From positions 1 through 64,000 of the forward strand of contig CAXORL010000005.1 of the NCBI GenBank assembly GCA_964211495.1: a stretch of DNA of 64,000 bases, given 5' to 3'. This stretch comes from Faucicola osloensis_B (GTDB lineage Bacteria > Pseudomonadota > Gammaproteobacteria > Pseudomonadales > Moraxellaceae). Shown here piece by piece: positions 17,551 through 26,324 of the stretch. The notes beneath the pieces are model-generated. The model saw nothing but the letters and a program-made list of their open reading frames with translations, had not been told where the DNA came from and ran no database searches. The translations under genes were made by a program, and so were the position numbers. Position 1 is the first letter of the stretch; each line of letters opens with the position of its first letter.

Positions 17551-18075
17551 ATTATTAAGAGTTCAAACCGATTAGACATCAACGAGGAAATTCGTGCCAA
17601 AGAGGTACGCTTAGTCAAAGAAGACGGCGAACAAGTTGGTGTTGTGGATATAAAAACGGCTTTGCAGGCCGCCCGTGATGCTGAGTTGGATTTGGTCGAG
17701 ATAGTACCAGACGCTCAGCCTCCTGTTGCCAAAGTGATGGACTACAGAAAATATCTGTACGACCAAAAACAAAAAGCCAAAGAAGCCAAAAAGAACCAAA
17801 AACAAACGCAGCTTAAAGAAATCAAATTGCGTCCTGGCACGGAAGAAGCCGACTATCAAGTCAAACTTCGTAAAATCCGTGAGTTTTTGGAAGACCAAGA
17901 CAAAGTCAAAGTCACCATTCGCTTCCGTGGTCGTGAGATGGCTCACCAACAAATTGGCTTGCAGCAGCTTGAAAAAGTCATTTCCGATACGACCGATGTT
18001 GCCAATGTTGAACAACAACCAAAAGTTGAAGGTCGTCAAATGGGTATGCTACTTGGACCTACCAAGAAAAAATAA
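17551..18075 (+). CDS. infC: Translation initiation factor IF-3 (AUU start)
   Basis: IF-3 binds the 30S subunit and checks start-codon pairing. The obvious ATG/GTG starts begin too late: GTG 17644 would lose the N-terminal domain. The frame is open upstream to ATT ATT at 17551-17556, preceded by AGGAG (17541-17545) that overlaps the thrS stop. From ATT 17551 the protein has 174 residues and includes the conserved RLDINEEIRAKEVRLV. The AUU start is the classic device by which IF-3 represses its own translation; ATT 17554 is possible too. The C-terminal domain has the KEIKLRPGTEEADYQVKL segment. A terminator follows at once, and rpmI and rplT, which often come next, are absent. Confidence 0.95.
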   Translation: MIKSSNRLDINEEIRAKEVRLVKEDGEQVGVVDIKTALQAARDAELDLVEIVPDAQPPVAKVMDYRKYLYDQKQKAKEAKKNQKQTQLKEIKLRPGTEEADYQVKLRKIREFLEDQDKVKVTIRFRGREMAHQQIGLQQLEKVISDTTDVANVEQQPKVEGRQMGMLLGPTKKK

Positions 18076-18094
18076 TCGGCAAACCCTAATCTAT

Positions 18095-18126
18095 AAAAAA
18101 ACCACATTAAACTATGTGGTTTTTTT
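18095..18126 (+). terminator. Intrinsic terminator of thrS-infC
   Basis: AAAAAACCACAT and ATGTGGTTTTTT form a stem around a 6-nt loop, 20 nt after the infC stop. The reverse direction also has a U tract. Confidence 0.9.
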
Positions 18127-18167
18127 ATTGGCGTATTGACCGATTGATAAAAGTTTAAGCTTTTAAA

Positions 18168-18455
18168 TCACTGTATTTTTAAATCATTGTATTCGGGGTG
18201 CTTTTGCAGATAGCTTGCCACGTAAGAGCAGGCTGGGACTACTTTTTTACCTTGCTCACGGGCATAGTCTAGCGCGTGTTTGGTCAACGCCCCTGCAATG
18301 CCGCGCCCGCCAATCGCGTCTGGCACAATGGTATGGTCATATACGATGACATCACCATTATCCACATAGCTGATATAGGCAGTAGTGCCGTCAACGGTGG
18401 TTTCAAAGCGTTGTGATTGCTGGTTATGGTGAATCGATAATTGTAAATCCGACAT
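18168..18455 (-). CDS. Small GNAT-type acetyltransferase (YjdJ-like)
   Basis: Protein of 95 residues, the size of the short GNAT group. The acetyl-CoA loop is VPDAIGGRGIAGALTKHAL (about 43-61), with GGRGIAG matching R/QxxGxA. VVPACSYVASYLQKHPEY is the family's conserved C-terminus. Ribosome site GGAG lies 6 nt before the ATG. Substrate unknown. Confidence 0.85.
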   Translation of the reverse strand: MSDLQLSIHHNQQSQRFETTVDGTTAYISYVDNGDVIVYDHTIVPDAIGGRGIAGALTKHALDYAREQGKKVVPACSYVASYLQKHPEYNDLKIQ

Positions 18456-18741
18456 GGTTGTCTCCTTGTGTATTTTTTTGTCTACTATGCTATCTGTGAC
18501 TTGGTTATTTGTCGCTTAGTTATTTGCCGTTTGATAGTAGCACAGCCACTGTGCATGACTTGTAAAAGTTTTTGCCTATTCGGTATGGGGTTTGCAAATG
18601 ATTTTTCGCTAGGCTTTTACCTTGCCCCACCCTGTTAACAATGCGATAATAAGCGGTTAAATCTTACCATTTTTCAAATTTTTTGGCGTGGATGATACGC
18701 CTTACCTTCACTTGCTATTAGCTAACTTAAACAGGAAAAAC

Positions 18742-20403
18742 ATGGCTCAATATATTTATACCATGAACAAGGTATCAAAAATTGTTCCACCCAAACGGGA
18801 AATCCTAAAAGACATCAGTCTGTCTTTTTTCCCCGGTGCAAAAATCGGTGTACTGGGTCTCAACGGTGCCGGTAAATCAACCTTGCTTAAAATCATGGCA
18901 GGCGTGGACACAGAGTATAACGGTGAAGCGCGTGCGCAAGCGGGTATCAAGATTGGCTACCTTGCCCAAGAACCGCAGCTAGACCCTGCCAAAGACGTGC
19001 GCGGCAACGTGGAAGACGGTGTGCGTGAAGCCTTAGATGCATTGGCGCGCCTTGATGAAATCTATGGCGAATATGCCTTACCCGATGCCGACTTTGACAA
19101 ACTTGCCGCCGAACAAGGCAAGATGGAAGACATCATCCAAGCGTGGGATGCCCATAACCTCAACAACCAACTAGAAAAAGCCGCCGATGCGCTGCGCCTA
19201 CCCGCGTGGGATGCCGACGTGAGCAAATTATCGGGTGGTGAAAAACGCCGCGTTGCCCTATGCCGTCTATTGCTGTCAAAACCCGACATGCTGCTACTGG
19301 ACGAACCGACCAACCACTTGGATGCCGAATCAGTCGCTTGGCTTGAGCATTTCTTAAAAGATTATAGCGGCACCATTGTAGCGATTACCCATGACCGCTA
19401 TTTCTTGGACAATGTGGCAGAGTGGATTTTGGAGCTTGACCGTGGCTATGGCTACCCTTACCAAGGTAACTACACCGAGTGGCTTGAGCAAAAAAATAAA
19501 CGCCTAGAGCAAGAGCAAAAGCAAGAAGAAGCCTTTGCCAAAGCGCTTAAACAAGAGCTTGAATGGGTGCGTAAAAACCAAAAAGGCCAGCAAGCCAAGT
19601 CCAAGTCTCGCTTGCAACGTTTTGAAGAGTTGAATTCCAAAGAGTTCCAACAACGTAACGAAACTGCCGAAATTTACATTCCACCAGGGTCGCGTTTGGG
19701 TAATAAAGTCATTGAAGTCAATAATATCAGTAAATCATTTGGTGACCGTTTGCTATACGAAAACCTATCCTTTACTGTGCCACCGATGGCGATTGTGGGA
19801 ATTATCGGACCCAATGGTGCAGGTAAAACCACGTTATTTAACATGATTACAGGCAAAGATAAGCCAGATACAGGCACAGTTGAAGTCGGTGAATCGGTAA
19901 AAGTGGCGTATGTCGGACAGGTACGCGATGAGCTGGACGACAAAAAAACTGTGTGGGAAGAAGTCTCCGACGGTCTTGACATGATTACTGTGGGCGAATA
20001 CACCACGCCTAGCCGTGCCTATATCGGACGCTTTAACTTTAAAGGCCAAGACCAGCAAAAACTGGTCGGTAGCCTGTCAGGCGGTGAACGTAACCGTCTG
20101 CAACTTGCCAAAACCTTAAAACAAGGGGCAAACGTGCTGTTACTCGATGAGCCATCGAATGACCTTGATGTTGAGACGTTGCGCGCGCTTGAAGATGCGG
20201 TGGAAGTGTTCCCTGGTACGGTGATGGTGGTGTCGCATGACCGCTGGTTCTTAGACCGTATTGCCACCCATATTTTGGCGTTTGAGGATGAGGGTCCGAT
20301 TTGGTTCGATGGTAACTACTCAGAGTTTGAGGCATACCGCAAAAAACAATTGGGCGCGGATGCCGAGCCAAAACGCATGAAGTATAAAAAGATTACGAAA
20401 TAG
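18742..20403 (+). CDS. ettA: Energy-dependent translational throttle protein EttA (ABC-F)
   Basis: Ribosome-associated ABC-F ATPase that gates entry into elongation according to ATP/ADP. It has 553 residues from the ATG at 18742, which has AGGAA upstream; the frame is open further but lacks a better start. First ABC domain: Walker A GLNGAGKST (about 39-47), signature LSGGEKRR, Walker B LLLDEPTNHLD. A linker rich in Lys/Gln/Glu (about 240-300) is the P-site tRNA interaction motif. Second ABC domain: GPNGAGKTT, LSGGERNR, LLLDEPSNDLD. No membrane segments, as expected. Confidence 0.96.
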   Translation: MAQYIYTMNKVSKIVPPKREILKDISLSFFPGAKIGVLGLNGAGKSTLLKIMAGVDTEYNGEARAQAGIKIGYLAQEPQLDPAKDVRGNVEDGVREALDALARLDEIYGEYALPDADFDKLAAEQGKMEDIIQAWDAHNLNNQLEKAADALRLPAWDADVSKLSGGEKRRVALCRLLLSKPDMLLLDEPTNHLDAESVAWLEHFLKDYSGTIVAITHDRYFLDNVAEWILELDRGYGYPYQGNYTEWLEQKNKRLEQEQKQEEAFAKALKQELEWVRKNQKGQQAKSKSRLQRFEELNSKEFQQRNETAEIYIPPGSRLGNKVIEVNNISKSFGDRLLYENLSFTVPPMAIVGIIGPNGAGKTTLFNMITGKDKPDTGTVEVGESVKVAYVGQVRDELDDKKTVWEEVSDGLDMITVGEYTTPSRAYIGRFNFKGQDQQKLVGSLSGGERNRLQLAKTLKQGANVLLLDEPSNDLDVETLRALEDAVEVFPGTVMVVSHDRWFLDRIATHILAFEDEGPIWFDGNYSEFEAYRKKQLGADAEPKRMKYKKITK

Positions 20404-20439
20404 TTAGCGATTTCTGACCAATAATTTATGCTATATTAA

Positions 20440-20470
20440 CCCTACTCAAGCGATTTGAGTGGGGTTTTTT
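20440..20470 (+). terminator. Intrinsic terminator between ettA and the Septu genes
   Basis: CCCTACTCAA and TTGAGTGGGG pair over 10 bp (one G-U) followed by TTTTTT. It ends only 24 nt before the ptuA start, so a separate ptuA promoter must overlap or precede it. Confidence 0.85.
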
Positions 20471-20493
20471 AACGCTTATCAATATTGGAAAAT

Positions 20494-22041
20494 ATGATGA
20501 AAATCAAACAATTACAGCTACAGAATTATGGCAGATTTGAGCATTTGACGATTGATTTTGCCCCGACTGAGGATAGAGCAAGTAATGTAACGGTCATTGT
20601 GGGAAATAATGGGGCGGGTAAATCGCAAATTTTGCAAGCATTGGCGACTGGGTTCAGTTGGTTTGTTAATGGCATTCGCAATGAAATGAATGGTTTTGAG
20701 ATTGATAAAAAGTTCATCAAAAATGGAAAAAATGATGTTTTCGTAAAAGTTATAGCCGATTTTAATGATTACAATTACTCAAGTCTTTTTGACGGAAATA
20801 AATTTTCTCAATGGCAAGTTATGAATGTGCATGATGGACGTAATTCATCATTTAATAACGAGAACTACGAATTAAAAAGCACAATTTCACAATATCGACA
20901 AGCCCTAACAAACAATAGCAAGCTATCATTGCCTTTGATTATATTTTATCCAGTAGAACGTTCAATTATTGGAAACTCTCAAGCTGATATTTTATCTAGT
21001 GATTTTGACCAATTAGACGGTTATTTTGCTTGCGTTGATGGCATTGGAATTGATTTCTATGATTTTTTCCAATGGTATCGACAGCAAGAAGATATTGAAA
21101 ATGAAATGCTACGTTATGCAAAAAATGATACATCTAAAGATATTGAATATTATGAAAATCATAAACTTAATTTGAAAGATTTACAAAATCAATATGATAG
21201 ATTATCACCTTCTATTTTAGAGTTATCAAGTCAGTCAGATTCAGAGGCAGTACAACGATTAAAAAACGGTTTGGAGACTCTGAAAAATCAAATTCTTGAG
21301 TTAGAAACCTATATAAAATCTCAAGCACATTTATTTGAGTTTGCGAGTAATATTCAAGATTTAGCAAAAGCAAATAGATTGCGATTCCAAAAATTAGCAA
21401 CAATTCGAGAAGCCATTGAATTTTTTACAGGTTTTAAAAATCCACGCATACGTCGTCAAGGCACGCCAACGATGATAGTCGAAAAAGACGGTGAAGAACT
21501 GGACGTAAACCAACTATCACAAGGCGAAAAATCCCTACTCGCTCTCGTTGGCGACATCGCTAGACGATTAGCCATTCTTAACCCAAGCCTTGACGACCCA
21601 CTTCAAGGCGAAGGCGTTGTCATGATTGACGAAGTCGATTTACATTTACACCCAAGATGGCAACATAACCTAATCGACAAACTTGTCCGCACTTTCCCTA
21701 ACGTGCAATTTATCTTAACCACCCATTCGCCACTCATAGTCAGTGATAGAGCTGATATTTTGGTCTATCTACTCGATGATGGCAATCTACGAAGCATGGA
21801 CAATATCTATGGTGAAGATGCCAATACGTTGCTCAATGATATTTTTTATGTACCACCACGCACGCCCGAGGTTGAAGAAACTTTTAATGCTATTCGTAGA
21901 GCTATTAGCAATAAAGAATTGGATAATGCAGACGAGCAAATCCAACAAATTGCCAAAAGACTCTCTCCTAGCAATAATGAGCTATTAAAATTAAGACTAA
22001 TGCTTGCTCATGCCAAACTTGCTCAAAATAAAGTGAGTTAA
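20494..22041 (+). CDS. ptuA: Septu-type defence ATPase PtuA
   Basis: AAA/ABC-type ATPase of 515 residues. The P-loop is GNNGAGKS (K43). The middle is a helical, very AT-rich region (about 195-300, coiled-coil likely). Then come the ABC signature LSQGEKSLLAL (near 338), Walker B GVVMIDEVDLHLHP, and the switch histidine in TTHSPLIVSD. The C-terminal part (about 435-510) is helical. Followed after 3 nt by an HNH gene of the PtuB family, this is the gene order of the Septu anti-phage system, where PtuA binds ATP and governs the nuclease. Start ATG 20494 or 20497; TTG 20485 is possible. Identification is from motifs and pairing, not from a search. Confidence 0.82.
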   Translation: MMKIKQLQLQNYGRFEHLTIDFAPTEDRASNVTVIVGNNGAGKSQILQALATGFSWFVNGIRNEMNGFEIDKKFIKNGKNDVFVKVIADFNDYNYSSLFDGNKFSQWQVMNVHDGRNSSFNNENYELKSTISQYRQALTNNSKLSLPLIIFYPVERSIIGNSQADILSSDFDQLDGYFACVDGIGIDFYDFFQWYRQQEDIENEMLRYAKNDTSKDIEYYENHKLNLKDLQNQYDRLSPSILELSSQSDSEAVQRLKNGLETLKNQILELETYIKSQAHLFEFASNIQDLAKANRLRFQKLATIREAIEFFTGFKNPRIRRQGTPTMIVEKDGEELDVNQLSQGEKSLLALVGDIARRLAILNPSLDDPLQGEGVVMIDEVDLHLHPRWQHNLIDKLVRTFPNVQFILTTHSPLIVSDRADILVYLLDDGNLRSMDNIYGEDANTLLNDIFYVPPRTPEVEETFNAIRRAISNKELDNADEQIQQIAKRLSPSNNELLKLRLMLAHAKLAQNKVS

Positions 22042-22044
22042 GCA

Positions 22045-22647
22045 ATGCAATTCATTAGTAAAAAACTTTCTATGCCTGTTCAAGTTGAAGATTGGGTCAA
22101 AAATGAAAAACCTAACGGTTGGACTTTAGGGAAAGATTATAAAGATGGCTATGACATACTACGTGAACAATTAAGACCTGAGCAGAAGAATTTATGTTGT
22201 TATTGTTGTCAAGCATTGGAAACTCAAGTAACTATTGAGCATGTAAAAAGTAGGAATTTATATCCCGCACTCACTTACGACTATAATAATCTGCTACTTT
22301 CTTGTAAAACACCCAAGCAATGCGACAATGCAAAAGGAAATCAAGAATTAGATTTAAACCCCTTGATGATTGAATGTGATATTGAAATTAAAATTAATCT
22401 TGCAGGCGAGCTAATTGCTAACACAGATAGAGCCAAAGAAGCGATAACGATTCTAAATCTCAATAATGAAACGCTCTGTGGTAAGCGAAGAAGGATGATT
22501 GATACTATCAAATTCACTTTTGATACAACAAAATTAGTACCGCCCATTGCAATTTTGGATAAGGCAACCTTAACCATAATGTTAGATAGCTTAGCTGATA
22601 CACCAGAATATTATGCGTTCCTGTACGTTTTAAAAAAGTTAGGCTGA
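22045..22647 (+). CDS. ptuB: HNH endonuclease PtuB (Septu / TIGR02646 family)
   Basis: Protein of 200 residues with an HNH nuclease core. NLCCYCCQ (about 51-58) gives the first CxxC. VTIEHVKSR carries the catalytic His (H70). NNLLLSCKTPKQCDNAKGN (about 81-99) gives the second Cys pair and the Asn of the HNH fold. This arrangement is that of TIGR02646, a family named after retron Ec78 and shared with PtuB of Septu. PtuB is thought to cut DNA when released or activated by PtuA. The gene starts 3 nt after ptuA, so translation is coupled. No reverse transcriptase is nearby, which argues against a retron. Confidence 0.82.
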   Translation: MQFISKKLSMPVQVEDWVKNEKPNGWTLGKDYKDGYDILREQLRPEQKNLCCYCCQALETQVTIEHVKSRNLYPALTYDYNNLLLSCKTPKQCDNAKGNQELDLNPLMIECDIEIKINLAGELIANTDRAKEAITILNLNNETLCGKRRRMIDTIKFTFDTTKLVPPIAILDKATLTIMLDSLADTPEYYAFLYVLKKLG

Positions 22648-22681
22648 TACGCTACTTATGCCATCATTTAGCAACCAAAAT

Positions 22682-22714
22682 AAAAAAGGGACGTATTTAA
22701 TACGTCCCTTTTTT
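22682..22714. terminator. Bidirectional terminator between ptuB and serA
   Basis: AAAAAAGGGACGTAT and ATACGTCCCTTTTTT form a 15-bp perfect stem with a 3-nt loop, serving both convergent genes. Confidence 0.92.
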
Positions 22715-22726
22715 CAAAAAATTTTA

Positions 22727-23959
22727 TTAAAACAACACCCTTACACGGATAGTTTCTGGAATATTTTTGAGTGCATCAACCGCTTGCGCAGAATCGCCGC
22801 TACCGACATCCATCACCAAATAACCCACATCTTCTTCCGTCATCAGGCTTTGGGCAAAGATATTGATATTGGCATCGGCAAAGGATTTGTTAATCTGTGA
22901 TAACACGCCAGGCACGTTTTGGTGGATATGGAGCAAACGATGCGTGCCTTCTTTTTGCGGCATACTAACATTTGGGAAGTTCACTGAGGTTGCAGTATCA
23001 CCCATATCCGAGTAACGCACGAATTTTTCTGCCACTTCGAGACCGATATTGGCTTGGGCTTCTTGGGTTGAGCCACCGATATGCGGTGTCAAAATCACAT
23101 TGTCAAACGCGCGCAGCGGTGATTCAAATTCGTCATCCGCTGATTTTGGCTCTTTGGGGAACACGTCAATCGCCGCGCCCAAGATATGACCGCTTTGTAG
23201 GGCTGCCGCTAGCGCATCAATATCCACACATTTGCCACGCGCCGCATTAATAAGATGTGCGCCTGGCTTCATAGCAGCCAATTCTGTGGCGGTAATCATA
23301 TTACGCGTACTTGGCAAATCTGGCACATGCAAGGTGACCACATCGGCTTTACCAAGCAGTTCTTCTAGGCTTCCCACTTGGGTGGCGTTGCCCAGTGGCA
23401 ATTTGGTTACCACATCATGATAGATGACTTTCATCCCAAGGCTTTCAGCGAGTACTGATAACTGAGTACCAATAGAGCCATAACCCACGATACCCAAAGT
23501 TTTGCCGCGCACTTCATAGCTGTCTTTGGCAGATTTGTTCCAGCCGCCACGATGTACCACCGCGTTTTTTTCAGGAATACCGCGCATCAACATGATGATT
23601 TCGGCAAGCACCAATTCTGCCACAGAGCGAGTGTTAGAATAAGGGGCATTAAAGACAGGGATACCCAGCTCACGGGCAGCTTCCAAGTCCACTTGGTTGG
23701 TGCCAATACAAAAACAGCCAATGGCGATGAGCTTTTCGGCTTTTTCTAAAATATCGCGGGTCAAATGGGTGCGAGAACGAATGCCGATAAAATGGGCATC
23801 TTTGATTTTTTCGCTAAGCTCTTCGGGGTCTAAGGCGGTTTTGATGTTCTCAACATTGTGATAGCCCGCCTCTGACAGCACTTTAAAGGCATTATCATGC
23901 AAGCCTTCAAGCATCAAAAAGCGGATTTTGTCTTTCTCAAGTGATAGATTTTGTGCCAT
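22727..23959 (-). CDS. serA: D-3-phosphoglycerate dehydrogenase
   Basis: First enzyme of serine synthesis, oxidising 3-phosphoglycerate with NAD. It has 410 residues, the size of the E. coli type. The substrate part includes GIRSRTHLT. The nucleotide motif is GIVGYGSIGTQ (about 153-163). Catalytic residues are the Arg in NAARGKCVD, the Glu in IDVFPKEP and the His in TPHIGGSTQEAQ. The C-terminal ACT domain (about 340-410, HIHQNVPGVLSQIN) should give serine feedback inhibition. It is transcribed divergently from a D-2-hydroxyglutarate-dehydrogenase-like gene, a functional partner (see that entry). Confidence 0.96.
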   Translation of the reverse strand: MAQNLSLEKDKIRFLMLEGLHDNAFKVLSEAGYHNVENIKTALDPEELSEKIKDAHFIGIRSRTHLTRDILEKAEKLIAIGCFCIGTNQVDLEAARELGIPVFNAPYSNTRSVAELVLAEIIMLMRGIPEKNAVVHRGGWNKSAKDSYEVRGKTLGIVGYGSIGTQLSVLAESLGMKVIYHDVVTKLPLGNATQVGSLEELLGKADVVTLHVPDLPSTRNMITATELAAMKPGAHLINAARGKCVDIDALAAALQSGHILGAAIDVFPKEPKSADDEFESPLRAFDNVILTPHIGGSTQEAQANIGLEVAEKFVRYSDMGDTATSVNFPNVSMPQKEGTHRLLHIHQNVPGVLSQINKSFADANINIFAQSLMTEEDVGYLVMDVGSGDSAQAVDALKNIPETIRVRVLF

Positions 23960-24161
23960 AACAAACCCCTAGTCAGTATTTTTAGTCAATTATCCTATCA
24001 CACTTGCTGGGTTTTTTGTGGTGAAATTCTAGCAAGATGGCATGATTTTTTTGTCTTATGGGTAAAAAATTCTTCATCAATCCCCAGTGTTTTTGTCAAA
24101 ATTTATACCGTTAGTTATGCTATGATAGAGCCTCAAAAACCTTTTCAATCTGTCTAAAAAT

Positions 24162-25589
24162 ATGGGTAAAAGCCACACCATGACTGCTAATCAGACCGCC
24201 ATCAATACGCTCATTGAACAACTACACCAGCAAGGATTTGACCCAAGCCAAATCAAAACCGATGCGGACAGTTTGGGCTTTTGGGGCAAAGATTGGACCA
24301 AGCATTTTGAGCCCAATGCCAGCGCCATTGTCTTCCCAAAATCCACCCAGCAAGTGCAAGCCATTGTCAAGTTATGTAATACGCTAAACATCGTCATTAC
24401 CCCAAGCGGTGGACGGACAGGTCTGTCCGCAGGGGCAGTTGCCGCCAATGGCGAAGTGGTGATTAGCCTTGATAAAATGCACCAAGTATTGGGCTTCTAC
24501 CCTGCTGACCGTATGGTGGAAGTGGAGGCCGGTATCGTCACCAAAGCGCTGCAAGACTTTGCCCAGCAGCAAGGGTTATACTATCCCGTGGACTTTGCCT
24601 CAGCCGGTTCAAGCCAGCTTGGCGGCAATATTGGCACCAATGCCGGCGGTATCAAGGTCATCAAATACGGCATGACCCGCAACTGGATTTTGGGCATGAC
24701 CGTGGTGACAGGTAAAGGCGATATTTTGCACCTCAATAAGGGCATGATAAAAAACGCTACCGGTTATGACTTGCGTCATTTGTTTATCGGGGCAGAGGGT
24801 ACTTTAGGCATTGTCACTGAAGTGCAAGTCAAACTTGAGCGTCAGCCCAAAAACCTAACCGTCATGGTGCTTGGCGTACCAGAGTTTGCCAATATCATGC
24901 AAATCTTATCAGCCTTTCAAAGCAAAATGGATTTGACCGCATTTGAATTTTTTGATGATGTCGCCGTTGATAAATTACTTGCCACCGGGCATGTGCAAAA
25001 ACCGTTTGAAACCGATGCGCCGTTTTATGCCTTACTAGAATTTGAAGCGCCCTACGAGCCGATTATGGACATGGCAATGCAGATTTTTGAGGACTGTATG
25101 AGCGAAGGCTGGGTGCTCGATGGGGTGATGAGCCAATCGATTCACCAAGCCCAAGAGCTATGGAAACTGCGTGAGTATATCTCCGAGACCATCTCGGTAT
25201 TTACCCCGTACAAAAATGACATCTCCGTGCTCATCAGCCGCGTACCAGAGTTTATCGCGGATATCGATGCCATTGTTAGTCAAAACTATCCGGATTTTCA
25301 AGTGTGCTGGTTTGGGCATATTGGCGATGGTAATTTACACTTAAATATTTTAAAACCAGAGAACCTTAGCAAAGACGAATTTTTTGAAAAATGCCAAGTG
25401 GTCAACAAGTACGTGTTTGAAACGGTGCAAAAATACAACGGCTCTATCTCAGCCGAGCATGGCGTGGGCATGACCAAAAAGCCGTATCTTAATTACACCC
25501 GTCCTGATGAAGAAATTGATTATTTGCGTGCCATCAAGCAAGTCTTTGACCCCAATGGGATTATGAATCGTGGTAAGATTTTCGACTAG
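24162..25589 (+). CDS. FAD-binding D-2-hydroxyacid dehydrogenase (D-2-hydroxyglutarate dehydrogenase-like)
   Basis: Vanillyl-alcohol-oxidase/PCMH-type flavoprotein, 475 residues. The FAD part has TPSGGRTGLSAGAV (about 86-99) and GGNIGTNAGGIKVIKYGMTR. The C-terminal FAD-oxidase domain has the metal-binding WFGHIGDGNLHLNI and the end motif AEHGVGMTKK. Related enzymes oxidise D-lactate, glycolate or D-2-hydroxyglutarate. SerA of other bacteria can make D-2-hydroxyglutarate from 2-oxoglutarate, and a D-2-hydroxyglutarate dehydrogenase removes it. The divergent serA neighbour (203 bp between starts) therefore favours this substrate. The ATG at 24180 is an alternative start. Confidence 0.82.
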   Translation: MGKSHTMTANQTAINTLIEQLHQQGFDPSQIKTDADSLGFWGKDWTKHFEPNASAIVFPKSTQQVQAIVKLCNTLNIVITPSGGRTGLSAGAVAANGEVVISLDKMHQVLGFYPADRMVEVEAGIVTKALQDFAQQQGLYYPVDFASAGSSQLGGNIGTNAGGIKVIKYGMTRNWILGMTVVTGKGDILHLNKGMIKNATGYDLRHLFIGAEGTLGIVTEVQVKLERQPKNLTVMVLGVPEFANIMQILSAFQSKMDLTAFEFFDDVAVDKLLATGHVQKPFETDAPFYALLEFEAPYEPIMDMAMQIFEDCMSEGWVLDGVMSQSIHQAQELWKLREYISETISVFTPYKNDISVLISRVPEFIADIDAIVSQNYPDFQVCWFGHIGDGNLHLNILKPENLSKDEFFEKCQVVNKYVFETVQKYNGSISAEHGVGMTKKPYLNYTRPDEEIDYLRAIKQVFDPNGIMNRGKIFD

Positions 25590-25628
25590 ATAACACTGTT
25601 ACAAAAAAGGGATACAAAAAAAAGATAC

Positions 25629-25660
25629 AAAAAAAGACCTTTAACTGAGGTCTTTTTTTT
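25629..25660. terminator. Intrinsic terminator, probably bidirectional
   Basis: AAAAAAGACCT and AGGTCTTTTTTTT around a 7-nt loop. It lies between the convergent flavoprotein and LOG genes. Confidence 0.85.
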
Positions 25661-25673
25661 GTCGCTAACAAGG

Positions 25674-26324
25674 TTAGATTTTATTCACATTCAGCGTGTC
25701 TGGCATATTGACAATCGGTTTGAGTAGTTCGATGGCATCGGCGACAGTATTACAAACGATTAATCGTTGTAAATCTTCTGGCTTCATAAAGCCTTGCTCA
25801 GCGGTAAACTGTAGATGTTCAACCAATTTGTCATAAAAACCATTGATATTGAGAATAATCATCGGTTTTTCATGTTGATATAGCTGTCGCCAAGTGGCAA
25901 TTTCCATGATTTCCTCAAGCGTACCAAGCCCACCTGGCAAGGTGATAAAGGCACTGGCGTACTCTGCCATGATAGCTTTACGGGTATGCATGGTATCGGT
26001 CAAATGCAAACGCGTCAGCCCCCCATGCGCCACTTCTCGATCCATCATAAATTCAGGAATCACGCCCACGGCAACGCCGTTTTTTTCAATCACACCATCG
26101 GCAACTGCGCCCATACAGCCAATCACCGCACCGCCATACACCAGACCTAATCCTGCTTCAACCAATGCCCTGCCCAATTCATGCGCCGATTGGACATAGA
26201 TAGGGTCATTGCCTTTGCGAGAGCCGCAATACACAGCGACTAAGGGAACATCAATATCATGAAGTTTGACAATTTGTGCAATATCGCTCATTTCTTTACT
26301 AGTAATAATATCTACGGGTGTCAT
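25674..26324 (-). CDS. LOG family protein (TIGR00730, cytokinin riboside phosphoribohydrolase-like)
   Basis: Rossmann-type protein of 216 residues from the ATG at 26324, which has AAGGA 7 nt upstream; the frame extends further without support. VAVYCGSRKG is near the N-terminus and GLVYGGAVIGCMGAVADG is the nucleotide loop. MHTRKAIM occupies the usual MxxRK position, and PGGLGTLEEI is the LOG signature with its catalytic Glu. The family hydrolyses nucleoside 5'-monophosphates to base and ribose phosphate. In bacteria without cytokinin the role is probably nucleotide turnover. Confidence 0.87.
   Translation of the reverse strand: MTPVDIITSKEMSDIAQIVKLHDIDVPLVAVYCGSRKGNDPIYVQSAHELGRALVEAGLGLVYGGAVIGCMGAVADGVIEKNGVAVGVIPEFMMDREVAHGGLTRLHLTDTMHTRKAIMAEYASAFITLPGGLGTLEEIMEIATWRQLYQHEKPMIILNINGFYDKLVEHLQFTAEQGFMKPEDLQRLIVCNTVADAIELLKPIVNMPDTLNVNKI

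Noticed and set aside
20494..22647. Retron, because TIGR02646 HNH proteins occur in retron Ec78
   Set aside because: No reverse transcriptase gene or msr/msd-like RNA is seen on either side; an ATPase plus HNH pair alone fits Septu.
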